Origin: an uncultured Coriobacteriaceae bacterium
GTDB lineage: Bacteria > Actinomycetota > Coriobacteriia > Coriobacteriales > Atopobiaceae
Length of the DNA: 64,000 bases
Direction of reading: 5' to 3'
Assembly: GCA_902780305.1 (NCBI GenBank)
Contig: CACZFB010000005.1
Span: forward strand, 1-64,000
The position numbers and the translations under genes were made by a program. Under the pieces are notes generated by a model that worked only from the letters and a program-made list of their open reading frames with translations, did not search any database and was not told the origin of the DNA. Positions within the stretch are counted from its first letter, which is position 1, and every line of letters begins with the position of its first letter. Shown here in pieces: positions 19,201-26,501 of the stretch.

Positions 19201-19485
19201 GGCTGCTCAGAGTTCGTGGCACACGTCGACGTCACGGGAGCACAGCTGGGCGGGAGCGTGCGATACGATGCAACGGAGGGCGATGCAGTCAGATTCGTAT
19301 TCGAGGATGGGCAGCCCGCAGAGGCCCTGTCCAGGCTTGTCCAGTCGCTTGAGTCCCTGGCCGGGATGGGGACGCTCGTCGTGTTGGGATGCAAGCCGCC
19401 GGACGGCGCCCGTGGCGAGAGGCTGGTGCGGGAGGTCGATGGGCATCTGAGAACGATTTTGGTCAGCGCCGAGATCTATGAGTGA
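16234..19485 (+). CDS. CoiA-like nuclease fused to UvrD/Rep-type helicase
   Basis: One chain of 1083 residues. The N-terminus (about 20-160) looks like the competence protein CoiA family: a zinc-type knuckle CDYTCPVCG…HHFKHKG and a nuclease core RADVIVGQTVVEFQHSRLAK (PD-(D/E)XK style, Asp then Glu-Phe-Gln). From about 260 it is a superfamily 1A helicase: AVPGSGKTTT (Walker A, near 274), VDEAQDTS (near 467), GDEDQSIYGYRGA, ETNYRSG, and FYVAMTRAKDELILL near 845. The C-terminal 150 residues are unassigned. SF1A helicases unwind DNA 3' to 5'. With a nuclease in front, it could process phage or foreign DNA. I know of no named system with this order. The upstream RHH-like gene completes a two-gene unit. 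Confidence 0.85.
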   Translation: MITIARGPHGERVHVDDTESRCDYTCPVCGTLLVPHKGDVRRHHFKHKGDHACVDSWGGTYCDSEWHHAWQERFPLDNREVTLALGSVRHRADVIVGQTVVEFQHSRLAKERYDDRNAFYGDLGYKVAWLFDLRSAFEDGSIVLRPDSQVDSRGLQTAFQWDNPREAFRAYDPSDGSVDLYFQLEDDVDDRPCIVRVVRTTKGGFEEFETLPWLTAEEFLALTGEREGEFPPPDCSPLEPREDYLRFKERFDVCLDAQQERAAQSVDGATLLLAVPGSGKTTTMVARLGYLTLERGIDPRSIVAVTYGKDATEEMRRRFVRQFGNQEIANAITFCTINALCRGIYHEWCDRKPGRRSKRKLIEEGAAKRLLRDIYGKLKNGFVSEDELIDLSTRICWVKNNMLEPSEHPWLDEDIPHFIEMYERYCDRLKNDGMMDFDDQMRFAKYVLEQDQELLERCRQRYRYWCVDEAQDTSRIQHHVIRMLAGPGGSGNVFMVGDEDQSIYGYRGAFPEALLSFTVDYPNARVLKMETNYRSGEEIVSAANKFVSHCKGRIDKRMVSARGTVSSVQIEEVGDRIDQFNAVLRLILEHQGAGGGKLAVLYRNNATAVPLADILIREGVAFTMGGKVNTLLTSPTVMDVKAFMRLAMDPGDEKAFMRVYMKGGDGPVAKRDAEWACKNARRNQASILDAFVDQMSSYRKGWQVRKDLPKAMRLSSLVRGIADLPPLAAIELLLSGGYGDWLDSKGKSAHNVELLKPIAVRETTLASFLHRLDFLGGEHGKTWPDHRVSDAVTLATTHACKGREFDTVVVIDAIDGVFPSERADPLDYGKDRARDWQEERRLFYVAMTRAKDELILLRPADEDTPFVDEVVSRPAVQVTSAYAGLGSQMTVIGESIDDGPHGVGGRVLPVRPNLGVSVPKPKPVRQVSRYDVDTWQIVERRGEAYCRAENEGMKAEITRGPAGKTVDLHVPWTRDAIMDVAEHVEGLAQGCSEFVAHVDVTGAQLGGSVRYDATEGDAVRFVFEDGQPAEALSRLVQSLESLAGMGTLVVLGCKPPDGARGERLVREVDGHLRTILVSAEIYE

Positions 19486-19530
19486 TGATCCTTGAACAAG
19501 CGCGCTTTGCGTTATGGCCGTGTGTCCGGT

Positions 19531-19608
19531 AGTGTCGGGAAAGCTGGCGTAGCGGCCATTTCGTGGGCAGTTCGGCCAACTATCCGGAACCTCTAATCAC
19601 TGCCCCTT
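19531..19608. repeat. IS-end-like repeat, copy 2
   Basis: AGTGTCGGGAAAGCTGGCGT begins a block matching 1311-1390 in order and spacing. It lies 45 bp after the nuclease-helicase stop codon and 120 bp before palindromic repeat A. It may mark the right edge of a mobilised block. Confidence 0.55.
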
Positions 19609-19731
19609 CCCAAACAGACGCCGCGGGCGGCCAATCGTCGTTCGGCCAGCCAGGCTTTCGTCCAGGTCGGGGAAAGCGTCCATAGCCCATCACCGCAGAG
19701 GCATGAGTCGAACCCCTCGGGGCGCGTCTTC

Positions 19732-19943
19732 CCAAAAAGTGTATGCTCGGAGGCTGTTTCATTCGCCAAAACGGGGTTTGTGTACGGAATAAAGGGCTCC
19801 GAAATTACGGGGGTTGTAAAACGGTACCACCTACCTGCGGCTTTGCGGGGCTTCTTGCGGCCCATACGGCGATTCGAGCCTCCAAAACCGTACACAAACC
19901 CCAAAACGGCGAATGAAACGACGTTCGAGCATACACTTTTTGG
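19732..19943. repeat. 210-bp palindromic repeat, copy A
   Basis: The ends are inverted copies: CCAAAAAGTGTATGCTCGGA near 19732 and CGAGCATACACTTTTTGG ending at 19943. Inside lie inverted GTTTCATTCGCCAAAACGGG and GGGGTTTGTGTACG blocks and a conserved non-palindromic centre CTACCTGCGGCTTTGCGGGG…ATACGGCGATTCGAGCC. Flanking bases (CGCGTCTTCC left, CTGGC right) are also shared with copies B and C. Confidence 0.9.
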
Positions 19944-20434
19944 CTGGCGCGGCCTTGAGCTGGAGGTTTCGAAGTAGCATCGCCGACCAAAGAGACGGAG
20001 TTGCCCGCGCATGTCGATCTGACTGGCGTGGCGGGGCTGGCTGTTCGTGGGGTTAGGCTAAGGGAAGCTTCATGTGCTGCGACTCAATGCGTCGTGGCTG
20101 TCGGTGGCCGTGGTCCGTATTGTTGGGCAATAGTTAAGCACTATGGCTGATCAGAGCCATCTCCTAAGATTGGAAAGACGCTCTTGTCATGCAGTGGACT
20201 GTCCCAAACTCAATCGGCTACCTTTTTTATCTTATGCTTTATGCTTGTACGACCCTATCGATGGGTTGGTTGTTTGGGTGCGAGAAACGCATATCGCCAA
20301 GATTTCGAGCGACCTCAAGAAGGCGTATGCGAAGCGTGTCAGAGGGTGTCCTCGTTTGGTGGCTTATTTGCCGTTGTGGCTGGATTTATGTATAGTGTGA
20401 GCAACATAGCGTGACGCTAAGTCTTGGAGCCTAT

Positions 20435-20797
20435 ATGGGTACACGGAGGGAACGACGAAGAGCACCCACTTATTCGCTTGAGAGTGTGAAGAGACTCGTT
20501 GAAGAGGGGAAGGTACGCATTGGTTCTAGGCCAAGAGTTTTTATCCGCAATCGGGTGGGCCGGTTTGATACAAAGGCCTTTATGCAAGAACTATTCGAGG
20601 CACTAGATCCGGACGACTTTTACAAGACAGAAGAGCTCAACGTATTGCCGGGGACGTGGGCCGATGTGTATAAGTCGATTCCATTCACTGACGCTGAGTC
20701 CGGGGAGACGAGCGATTGGTACCTTAAGTTCTACGTTGAAGGCGACTATCTTCGTGTCCATGTGCTGAGTGCGAACTATGACGGGTACATCCACTAG
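20435..20797 (+). CDS. mqsR: MqsR-family mRNA interferase toxin
   Basis: About 120 residues. Start ATG 20435 has TTGGAG upstream; a frame from 20411 is longer but lacks a site. RRAPTYSLESVKRLVEEGKV at the N-terminus, then DPDDFYKTEEL, TWADVYKSIPF and DWYLKFYVEGDYLRVHVLSA match MqsR, a RelE-fold RNase that cuts mRNA at GCU. It is followed 19 bp later by an MqsA-type antitoxin, the normal mqsRA order. A promoter-like TTGCCG/TATAGT pair lies around 20370-20398. It has about 20 more residues than E. coli MqsR. Confidence 0.85.
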   Translation: MGTRRERRRAPTYSLESVKRLVEEGKVRIGSRPRVFIRNRVGRFDTKAFMQELFEALDPDDFYKTEELNVLPGTWADVYKSIPFTDAESGETSDWYLKFYVEGDYLRVHVLSANYDGYIH

Positions 20798-20816
20798 TTT
20801 TTGAAGGGGTTTTGCT

Positions 20817-21674
20817 ATGCGGTGCTCCGTGTGTGGCTCTTCCATGAGTGAGATAACTGGAGCGATAACAGAGACGGTTAGAGGCGTTCCTACTACAGTA
20901 GATGGCATTCACCATTTCGTTTGCGATGCCTGTGGGGAAATCGAGATGGATTTGGACAATGCCGACAGGCTGTCTAGAGAGCAGATGAGGCAAGTGGCAA
21001 AAGCGAAGGGAATTCTTTCGCCTGATGAGATTCGGGGAATAAGGAAGGGCCTAGGCTTAACGCAGGAGGAATTCCAGCGCCTGCTCGGAGTGTCGAGTCC
21101 CGCCGTCTCTCGATGGGAAACGGGTGCCATGCTCCCATCGAAGACTACTGACAATCTGATGCGGGTTATTGCGGAGGTGCCCGAGGCGGTGGCGTTTCTT
21201 ATGGACAGGGAGCCTGACATAGAGTTTAAGGTGAAGATTGCCTTGGATGACCCTGCACCCACAGTGCGGTACGTGAGAGAAGTTACGAATGGCCACGTAT
21301 TTGACATGAAGTTCATTGACCCTATCTTTCCCGAGGACCAGACTATCACTCGTGAGTTCTACATCGTGGGCATCAGGCATCATGCCGGTTGCTGCGGATC
21401 GGACTGCAATCGTCTTCCACGGGTCAAAGAGGGGGACGAGGTAACGCTGCGGCCAGAGCCTGACAACGCGTTCGACGAGTTTGCTCTTACGGTCCACACG
21501 CAGGAAGGGGAGATGCTTGGGTATATCCCGAGGTATTACAGCGAGGGCATCTCGGCCAGGCTTGCCGTAGGGATGACGTATGAGTGCGAGGTAATCGAGA
21601 TTGACCATGAGCATAACTGCGAGGTCTGTCTAAAGGTGCGGCTTTCGATTCCGAGGGAAGAGCCGGCATCTTGA
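20817..21674 (+). CDS. mqsA: MqsA antitoxin fused to a HIRAN domain
   Basis: About 285 residues; start ATG 20817 behind AAGGGG. The N-terminus has two CxxC pairs (Cys3/Cys6, Cys36/Cys39) as in MqsA, which bind zinc and grip the toxin. Residues about 62-120 form a helix-turn-helix (IRGIRKGLGLTQEEFQRLL, SSPAVSRWETGAMLPS) for operator binding. Ordinary MqsA ends there at roughly 131 residues. Here a further 160 residues carry EFYIVGIRHHAG, GDEVTLRPEPDNAFDEFALT and MLGYIPRYYSEGISARL, the pattern of a HIRAN domain. HIRAN domains bind 3' DNA ends or stalled forks in HLTF-type proteins. A fusion like this could tie toxin release to DNA damage or phage replication (inference). Confidence 0.85.
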   Translation: MRCSVCGSSMSEITGAITETVRGVPTTVDGIHHFVCDACGEIEMDLDNADRLSREQMRQVAKAKGILSPDEIRGIRKGLGLTQEEFQRLLGVSSPAVSRWETGAMLPSKTTDNLMRVIAEVPEAVAFLMDREPDIEFKVKIALDDPAPTVRYVREVTNGHVFDMKFIDPIFPEDQTITREFYIVGIRHHAGCCGSDCNRLPRVKEGDEVTLRPEPDNAFDEFALTVHTQEGEMLGYIPRYYSEGISARLAVGMTYECEVIEIDHEHNCEVCLKVRLSIPREEPAS

Positions 21675-21736
21675 TGCGGCCACGCTTCTTTGAGCTTGAC
21701 TGTCTGTACTAGACCATACCTAAGGGGCGGGCCTGC

Positions 21737-22117
21737 ATGAGCATGTACGACCGTGATTGGTACCGAGAGCTTATACGCGAAGAGCGAGAGCAAGCTCAGC
21801 GGCAAGAGCAAGGCAAACGGCAGGGGCAAGCCCGGCGGCGGGAGGACGCGACCGTAACGGGCAGTCTGGCCATTTTCGTTTGCACTGCCCTTACGCTTGC
21901 GTCGGTGGCCTTATCGTTGAGGGTTTTTGTGGGGGATCCATTGCCTTCGATGGTTGCTGTTGCCGTCAACGCTTGCGCGTTTGTGATGGTCGGCAGAGAG
22001 AGGGTGCGTGGCCACAAGGGAATGGCGAGCGTGGTGGCACTGGTGGTGAGCATGCTTGGATTCTCGTTTTCGTTTGTGCTTTCGTTCTTTCTTCTGTATG
22101 CCCGTTTGGGTGCGTGA
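21737..22117 (+). CDS. Small membrane protein with basic coiled-coil head
   Basis: About 126 residues, start ATG 21737 with AAGGGG upstream. The first 40 residues are strongly charged (EREQAQRQEQGKRQGQARRR). Then come three hydrophobic segments (about 43-65, 68-84, 96-124). No family recognised. It sits downstream of mqsA on the same strand (62-bp gap) and may be co-transcribed with it. Confidence 0.55.
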   Translation: MSMYDRDWYRELIREEREQAQRQEQGKRQGQARRREDATVTGSLAIFVCTALTLASVALSLRVFVGDPLPSMVAVAVNACAFVMVGRERVRGHKGMASVVALVVSMLGFSFSFVLSFFLLYARLGA

Positions 22118-22399
22118 CGGCCAGGGGGGATTGCCGTCGGTTCCCGTTGGCCGCGGCGATGGCTCGCGAGCTTGGCCGTGGCGGACAGCGGCCTCGTGTT
22201 GCCGGTAACCCGACACGTGCCCGGTTGCTCACTGCAGATGTAGACGGAATCGCCACAGGCGAGAGTCTACGTTATGGAGCCAGAAGGGCAGCTAGACAAC
22301 TTGCGGGCATGGTCTCGTGGGTGTCCGTTGATGCCGTCGGGGCCACGGCATGGGATATTATTGGAACGCTATCCAGTTGGTCCCTCAAGGCGCGTCTCC

Positions 22400-22610
22400 C
22401 CAAAAAGTGTATGCTCGGAGGCCGTTTCATTTGCCAAAACGGGGTTTGTGTACGAAATATCGGGCTCCGAAATTACGGGGTCGTAAAACCGCGCCCCCTA
22501 CCTGCGGCTTTGCGGGGTGTCTTGCGGCCTATACGGCGATTTGAGCCTCCAAAACCGTACACAAACCCCAAAACGGCAAATGAAACGGCCTTCGAGCATA
22601 CACTTTTTGG
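22400..22610. repeat. 210-bp palindromic repeat, copy B
   Basis: Full copy. Its right flank (22611-22690) is nearly identical to the right flank of copy C (27382-27461), so these two copies share about 80 bp beyond the palindrome. That flank lies at the 3' end of the hipA C-terminal remnant. Confidence 0.9.
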
Positions 22611-22649
22611 CTGGTGGCCGGCAACCGCGTCCGTGAGCGACCATGCGGG

Positions 22650-23176
22650 CATGATTGGGGTGCCCTTGCCCGCTCGAGCGGCCGTCCCTATCCATGTTGC
22701 GCAGCATTGCCTCGCAGTTTGCGCTCACGGTTCGTACGAGCTCGGGACCTATCCTGTCAACTCCAGCGATATGTGCACTTGCGGTGACGACATCACCAAC
22801 CTGCTCGAGTATGTCGCTTGCCAGCTGAGCCATGGCGGCGCGGCACGCTTCGGAATCCAGGTTGTTGTTCGAGGCGAACCTGTCGATGTTCGATCCGGTT
22901 ATCCTGCCGAACGCCTTCCCTCTCCCAATGGACATGGCCGCATGACGTTGCTTGCGCGTCAGCGCCCAATAGGGCAGGACGCTCGCCACGTCATGAGGCG
23001 GCGCTAGGAATGTGTCGTCGGCATGCAGGTGCATGAGGGAATAGTTCTTTGCGTGGGCATCGGTAGCGCCAATCAGGTAGTTGAAGAGGAGGGCGCGAAC
23101 GAAATCGGTGATGCTGCGTCGCGACTCGTCTGCGCTAAGTAGGTAAATAGTCTCCGAGGGAGTCGGTTCGTACTTC
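22650..23176 (-). pseudogene. hipA: HipA kinase toxin, C-terminal remnant
   Basis: Read on the minus strand from a stop at 23177, the frame gives SRRSITDFVRALLFNYLIGA, TDAHAKNYSLMHL (catalytic loop of HipA-type Ser/Thr kinases), FLAPPHDVASVLPYW and RKQRHAAMSIGRGKAFGRI. HipA phosphorylates GltX-type targets and causes dormancy. The N-terminal 60% is missing, so the toxin is dead. A second, N-terminal hipA remnant with its hipB lies 4.3 kb away (27500-28131). Both end in the same 80-bp flank beside a palindromic repeat, implying two former hipA copies or one copy broken by rearrangement. Confidence 0.7.
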
Positions 23177-23253
23177 TACGGTGTCGGCGAGACGATACCT
23201 GGAAGTGCGCTAAGGTATGACCGTATGGTTATACTGACGGGTGAGGTTACGCA

Positions 23254-23937
23254 ATGGCAGAGTATGCGCTTATCGATGGCATTGAATGTGTGCTGGAGGA
23301 AGTGGTCGAGCACGCTGTCTCGGGTGAGCGCATTTGCATCTTTGCAACCACCACTGGTTCGCGCAGGTACGTTACGCATGACGAGTGGATCGAGGCCTCG
23401 GCTCGCTTTGAGTCCCATGCCCAGCAGTGGGGAATAGTTACTTCGCAAAGCCCACCCGCACAGAAGATCGCGCTCTTTCGCTCCCTCTTTCGTGGGCGCA
23501 CCGACGTCTTTGCCCGCGGGTATCTCGGCAAGGATGGCAACATCCGCTATGGTCCCGTTTGCGCTCATGGGCGAACGAGCCAATGCCCGCGATGGACACG
23601 CGCGCGACGCGGCCTCAAGTGCTCGGATTGTCCCAACCGCGATTACGTGCCGCTTTCCGACCATGACCTCAACAGGCACTTTACTGGCGCCGACCCAGAG
23701 TATCGCGACGTTGTTGGTCTCTACGTGCTGGATGCGGATTGCTGCACCCATATATTGGTGGCCGACTTTGACAAGGACGGATGGCAGCAGGAGACGGTGC
23801 GATACTGCGCGTCGTGCGCCAAGCATGGTCTGATGCCAGCGGTGGAGCGCTCACGCTCTGGAAATGGTGCCCATGCGTGGCTCTTCTTTGCTGAGCCGGT
23901 AAGCGCCAAGCGAGCAACGCGTAGGCTTTGCCATTGA
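23254..23937 (+). pseudogene. TOTE-type archaeo-eukaryotic primase, truncated
   Basis: The sequence matches the primase domain of TOTE conflict systems: KIALFRSLFRGRTDVFARGY, zinc-type cysteines (CAHG…CPRW, LKCSDCPNR), the metal-binding HILVADFDKDGWQ (DxD) and ERSRSGNGAHAWLFFAEPV (conserved His). Intact TOTE proteins are far longer, with helicase and nuclease parts after the primase. This one stops 15 residues after the His motif at a TGA. The start ATG 23254 has GTGAGG upstream. Primase motifs are intact, so a short product could fold, but a truncated remnant is likelier. Sequence after 23937 is unrelated. Confidence 0.7.
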
Positions 23938-24094
23938 TTGGTTATTCCAGAGCGAGCAGGCACACGCGCGGCAGACACGGACACGGAACGAGAAGCCCCG
24001 CCCCAGCTTTTCGCACTTGAGGTAGTTGAGGCGGACGAATAGGGGGTCGCCGGCCCCAGAGCGCGGCGCCGTGGGATCGCGTTGGTAGCGCTAG
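23938..24094. other. Unassigned spacer
   Basis: The minus strand shows about 40 open codons (…FVRLNYLKCEKLGRGFSF…) without a start; no family recognised. Ends in GCGTTGGTAGCG, also found as the arm start of the palindrome at 25907. Confidence 0.3.
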
Positions 24095-24131
24095 GCGACA
24101 ATGTCGCGACACGAAAGCGACATCATGTCGC
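24095..24131. promoter_or_regulatory. Two operator-like palindromes at the regulator's 3' end
   Basis: GCGACAATGTCGC (24095-24107) and GCGACATCATGTCGC (24117-24131) are perfect odd-length palindromes with the half-site GCGACA. The stop codon of the regulator lies inside the second. The same half-site occurs three times in its promoter (25547-25614). Confidence 0.65.
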
Positions 24132-25517
24132 GTCTGTGTCGTCACCGGTGTCGCGCAGGACGTACTGGCGGGCGTCGTTGAGTCTCACGTCGAGCTGTCC
24201 GCTGTCGCGCAATGATTTAATCCAGCGCTGCGCGGTTCTGATGGAAACGTCGCCCACCTTGGCGAGCTCGGAGGTGGTGAGGGATCCGTCGCGTTCTATG
24301 ATCGACGCCACGAGGGCGAGGACCGCATCTTGCCCTGATCCTGCCGCCGTTCGCTCCACGGGCACGCTCGCGCGGAAGATGTCGCCGTCTACGAGTGTGG
24401 CGACGCGGCCGCTGTAGAGCCGCGAGAACTTGTCCAGGTTCCTCATGCCGCTGCCCAGCTCCTCGGCGCGTCCTATATTGGCGAACACGTCGGCGATGGT
24501 GGGGTTCTTGGGCATCGGGTTGAAGTCGGAGAGCGTGATGCGCCCCTCGTAGAGCGCCCGGCTCGCGTTCTCGGTCCGGATGCCGCCGGCATCAATGATG
24601 AGCTTGGCAGGGAACGGGCTCATGAATTCGCGGTGGATGAGCAGGTTCGAGACGAGCTCGCGTACGATGATGTCTCGCGCGCTCTTGCGCTGGTCCCCGT
24701 CGAGTACGAACTTGTCGGGCAGGTGCTTCCTAGCGAAATCCGAGAGCAGGTCGTACGCCTCGATGAGGTTCGTCCTCACCACGAGTCGGTCGTCGTAGCG
24801 GTCGGTGTCGCTCATTCGGCATATGGCGTCTGTCTTGTAGGCAGGGCACACGTCACCTATGACGTCGTCGTCTCCCAGAAGGAGAATCGCGGCAAGCGTG
24901 AAGCCCTCCTCGCCGGTGGTCCTGTCCTTGGCGTAGAGCTTGGCGCTCCGCAGCATCGTGGCGTCGTTGAGAGAGCCCCAGTCGTGGTCGGGCCTCCTCG
25001 CGACGGCCATCTGGCGCATGCGTGCGATGAGGTCGGGACGGAGGTCCCCCATCCCCACGTAGGGGTAGATTCTGCGCTCGGAGAAGGTGTTCTGCTTTCT
25101 CAGGTACATAAGCGAAAGCTGGTCGACGCCCGCGATCTTCACGTCCGCGTCGGCGAGTCGGTCGTAGACGGTGCCCTTGTAGCTGTAGACGGCAGGTCCC
25201 ATAGGCACCCACACACGGATGATCACCCTGTCGTCGTAGTTGACGTCCTCCATCTCCACGAGTGGGGCGGGACGGAAGACTTGCGGGTTGTTGAGCGTCT
25301 TTGCGATGCTTCGCTTGATGTCCCGTGTGGCGTTGCGGGCTACCCCCACAACGGTGCCGTCGTCCTCCACCCCGAGGAGGATGTTTCCTCCCTGGCGGTT
25401 CGCGAACGAGCAGACCGTCTCGAAGAAGTCCCTGTCGGGCTTGTTGCTGCAGCGCTTGTACTCCGTGGATATCCCCTCGCCTGCCCTAAGGTGGGCCTCG
25501 AGCTCCCGTTGGTCCAT
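24123..25517 (-). CDS. AlbA_2/Schlafen ATP-binding transcriptional regulator
   Basis: About 464 residues. Start ATG 25517 is chosen for GGGAGG upstream; the frame is open to 25568 but the extra codons lie in operator DNA. The N-terminal AlbA_2 domain carries GISTEYKR, FANRQGGNILLGVEDDGTVV and YSYKGTVYDR. A GHKL-type ATPase follows (IIVRELVSNLLIHREF, AEELGSGMRNLDKFSRLYSG), then a winged helix (SLTTSELAKVGDVSIRTAQR). Such proteins are common solitary regulators of accessory DNA. Palindromic GCGACA sites overlap its promoter and its stop codon, so self-regulation is likely. It is the intact relative of the remnant at 13547-14254. Confidence 0.8.
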   Translation of the reverse strand: MDQRELEAHLRAGEGISTEYKRCSNKPDRDFFETVCSFANRQGGNILLGVEDDGTVVGVARNATRDIKRSIAKTLNNPQVFRPAPLVEMEDVNYDDRVIIRVWVPMGPAVYSYKGTVYDRLADADVKIAGVDQLSLMYLRKQNTFSERRIYPYVGMGDLRPDLIARMRQMAVARRPDHDWGSLNDATMLRSAKLYAKDRTTGEEGFTLAAILLLGDDDVIGDVCPAYKTDAICRMSDTDRYDDRLVVRTNLIEAYDLLSDFARKHLPDKFVLDGDQRKSARDIIVRELVSNLLIHREFMSPFPAKLIIDAGGIRTENASRALYEGRITLSDFNPMPKNPTIADVFANIGRAEELGSGMRNLDKFSRLYSGRVATLVDGDIFRASVPVERTAAGSGQDAVLALVASIIERDGSLTTSELAKVGDVSIRTAQRWIKSLRDSGQLDVRLNDARQYVLRDTGDDTDAT

Positions 25518-25546
25518 TGCGCCTCCCGTCTCGTGACGTGTCGTAT

Positions 25547-25614
25547 GCGACAATGTCGCGACATACATGCGACACTATGTCGCCGTCAGTATAACCTATG
25601 CGGTGTCGCGACAC
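25547..25614 (-). promoter_or_regulatory. Promoter with three operator palindromes
   Basis: Minus-strand promoter: -10 TATACT near 25589-25594 and -35 TTGTGT near 25612-25617, spacer about 17. GCGACAATGTCGC (25547-25559), GCGACACTATGTCGC (25569-25583) and GTGTCGCGACAC (25603-25614) cover the start region and the -35. This layout fits repression by the AlbA_2 regulator encoded downstream. Confidence 0.65.
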
Positions 25615-25701
25615 AAATGAATGGTCATGGTGAGGAATCACACGGAACCTCATTGTTATCAACGGTTGAGTTCGCGACTCAACTAGATCGAGGAAGCTGC
25701 T

Positions 25702-25893
25702 TTGCAAGAAGTGATTCGCCGCCTGGACACCGCTCGCTCTTCCAGGCGGGCGAGACGGGCGCTAGGGATGATTGAGTCGTACCTTGCGCCGTTGGGCATG
25801 CGCGGTGAGGATCTGCTGGATTGCACGCTGCTTGTGGTGGGGCTGGCGGACTATGATGCGGCGGAGGAGTTCGTGTGCCGGTACGTGGGATGA
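25702..25893 (+). CDS. Small hypothetical protein, 63 residues
   Basis: Starts at TTG 25702 with GAGGAA nine bases upstream. Basic helical N-terminus (RRLDTARSSRRARRALGMIE), then MRGEDLLDCTLLVVGLADYD and a short acidic tail. No family recognised. It ends just before the strong palindrome at 25907, which could serve as its terminator. Confidence 0.4.
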   Translation: MQEVIRRLDTARSSRRARRALGMIESYLAPLGMRGEDLLDCTLLVVGLADYDAAEEFVCRYVG

Positions 25894-25906
25894 CGCTGCG
25901 CGATTG

Positions 25907-25974
25907 CGTTGGTAGCGTTTGGGGACGCATGACGACGTTTTTTGCCCCTCATGCGTCCCCAAACGCTACCAACG
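25907..25974. repeat. Perfect 26-bp-arm inverted repeat
   Basis: The arms CGTTGGTAGCGTTTGGGGAC+GCATGA and their exact inverse enclose a 16-base loop with a T run. The stem is far longer than needed for a terminator. Confidence 0.85.
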
Positions 25975-25979
25975 TAGAA

Positions 25980-26047
25980 GGATGGTAGTATTTCGGGACA
26001 CATAGGGGCCTCAGGAGCGTCCCATCTGTCCCCAAATGCTGCCATCC
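25980..26047. repeat. Second imperfect inverted repeat of the same style
   Basis: GGATGGTAGTATTTCGGGAC is repeated inverted as TGTCCCCAAATGCTGCCATC, 21-bp arms with three mismatches. It starts six bases after the preceding palindrome and shares its TTTGGGGAC core. Confidence 0.75.
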
Positions 26048-26169
26048 TACCGCTCTGCCGGTAGTCCACAGCCCATCGAATTGAAGAACTCAATCCTTGG
26101 AGAGCTTTTGGACCTTCGTCGCGCCCTTTGACGAGTCCCATGACTCCGATTGCAATTTGCCTACCACGT

Positions 26170-26499
26170 TTACGATGGCTGCTCGAGCCGCCGATCGAAA
26201 TCCCTGCGGGCATAGAGCACGCGGACTACGGTGACCGTCTCGTCCTCCTCGGATACCCAGAAGAAAGCCAGATAGTTTCCCACCCTGAGCTTGCGATACT
26301 CGTGCTTGAGCGGCCTGATAGGCGCATGGGCTGGACAGCGCGTTGGGAGATGTCCGAGTGATGCGATGCCTTTGGTCAAGTCCTGAGCCAGTTTTTGAGC
26401 AGCAGAGGGGTTCTTGAGCTCGCCCGCGACGTAACCAACGATGTCTTCCATATCATGTAATGCAGCTGGCTGTACGATTACCCTGTAGTTGATGGGCAT
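26170..26499 (-). CDS. relE: RelE/ParE-family toxin
   Basis: About 109 residues; start ATG 26499, two bases past the antitoxin stop. YRVIVQPAALHDMEDIVGYV (N-terminal helix pair), PIRPLKHEYRKLRVGNYLAF and VTVVRVLYARRDFDRRL match RelE/ParE toxins of the plasmid-stabilisation group. RelE-type toxins cut ribosome-bound mRNA and ParE-type block gyrase; the sequence alone does not separate them, though the Phd/YefM-type antitoxin favours RelE/YoeB-like action. Complete in length and motif, thus probably active. Confidence 0.85.
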   Translation of the reverse strand: MPINYRVIVQPAALHDMEDIVGYVAGELKNPSAAQKLAQDLTKGIASLGHLPTRCPAHAPIRPLKHEYRKLRVGNYLAFFWVSEEDETVTVVRVLYARRDFDRRLEQPS

Positions 26500-26501
26500 G
26501 G

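Noticed and set aside
20143-20400. Overlapping open frames before mqsR
   Set aside because: Three frames are open at once with no family match or ribosome site; the region more likely carries the mqsRA promoter.
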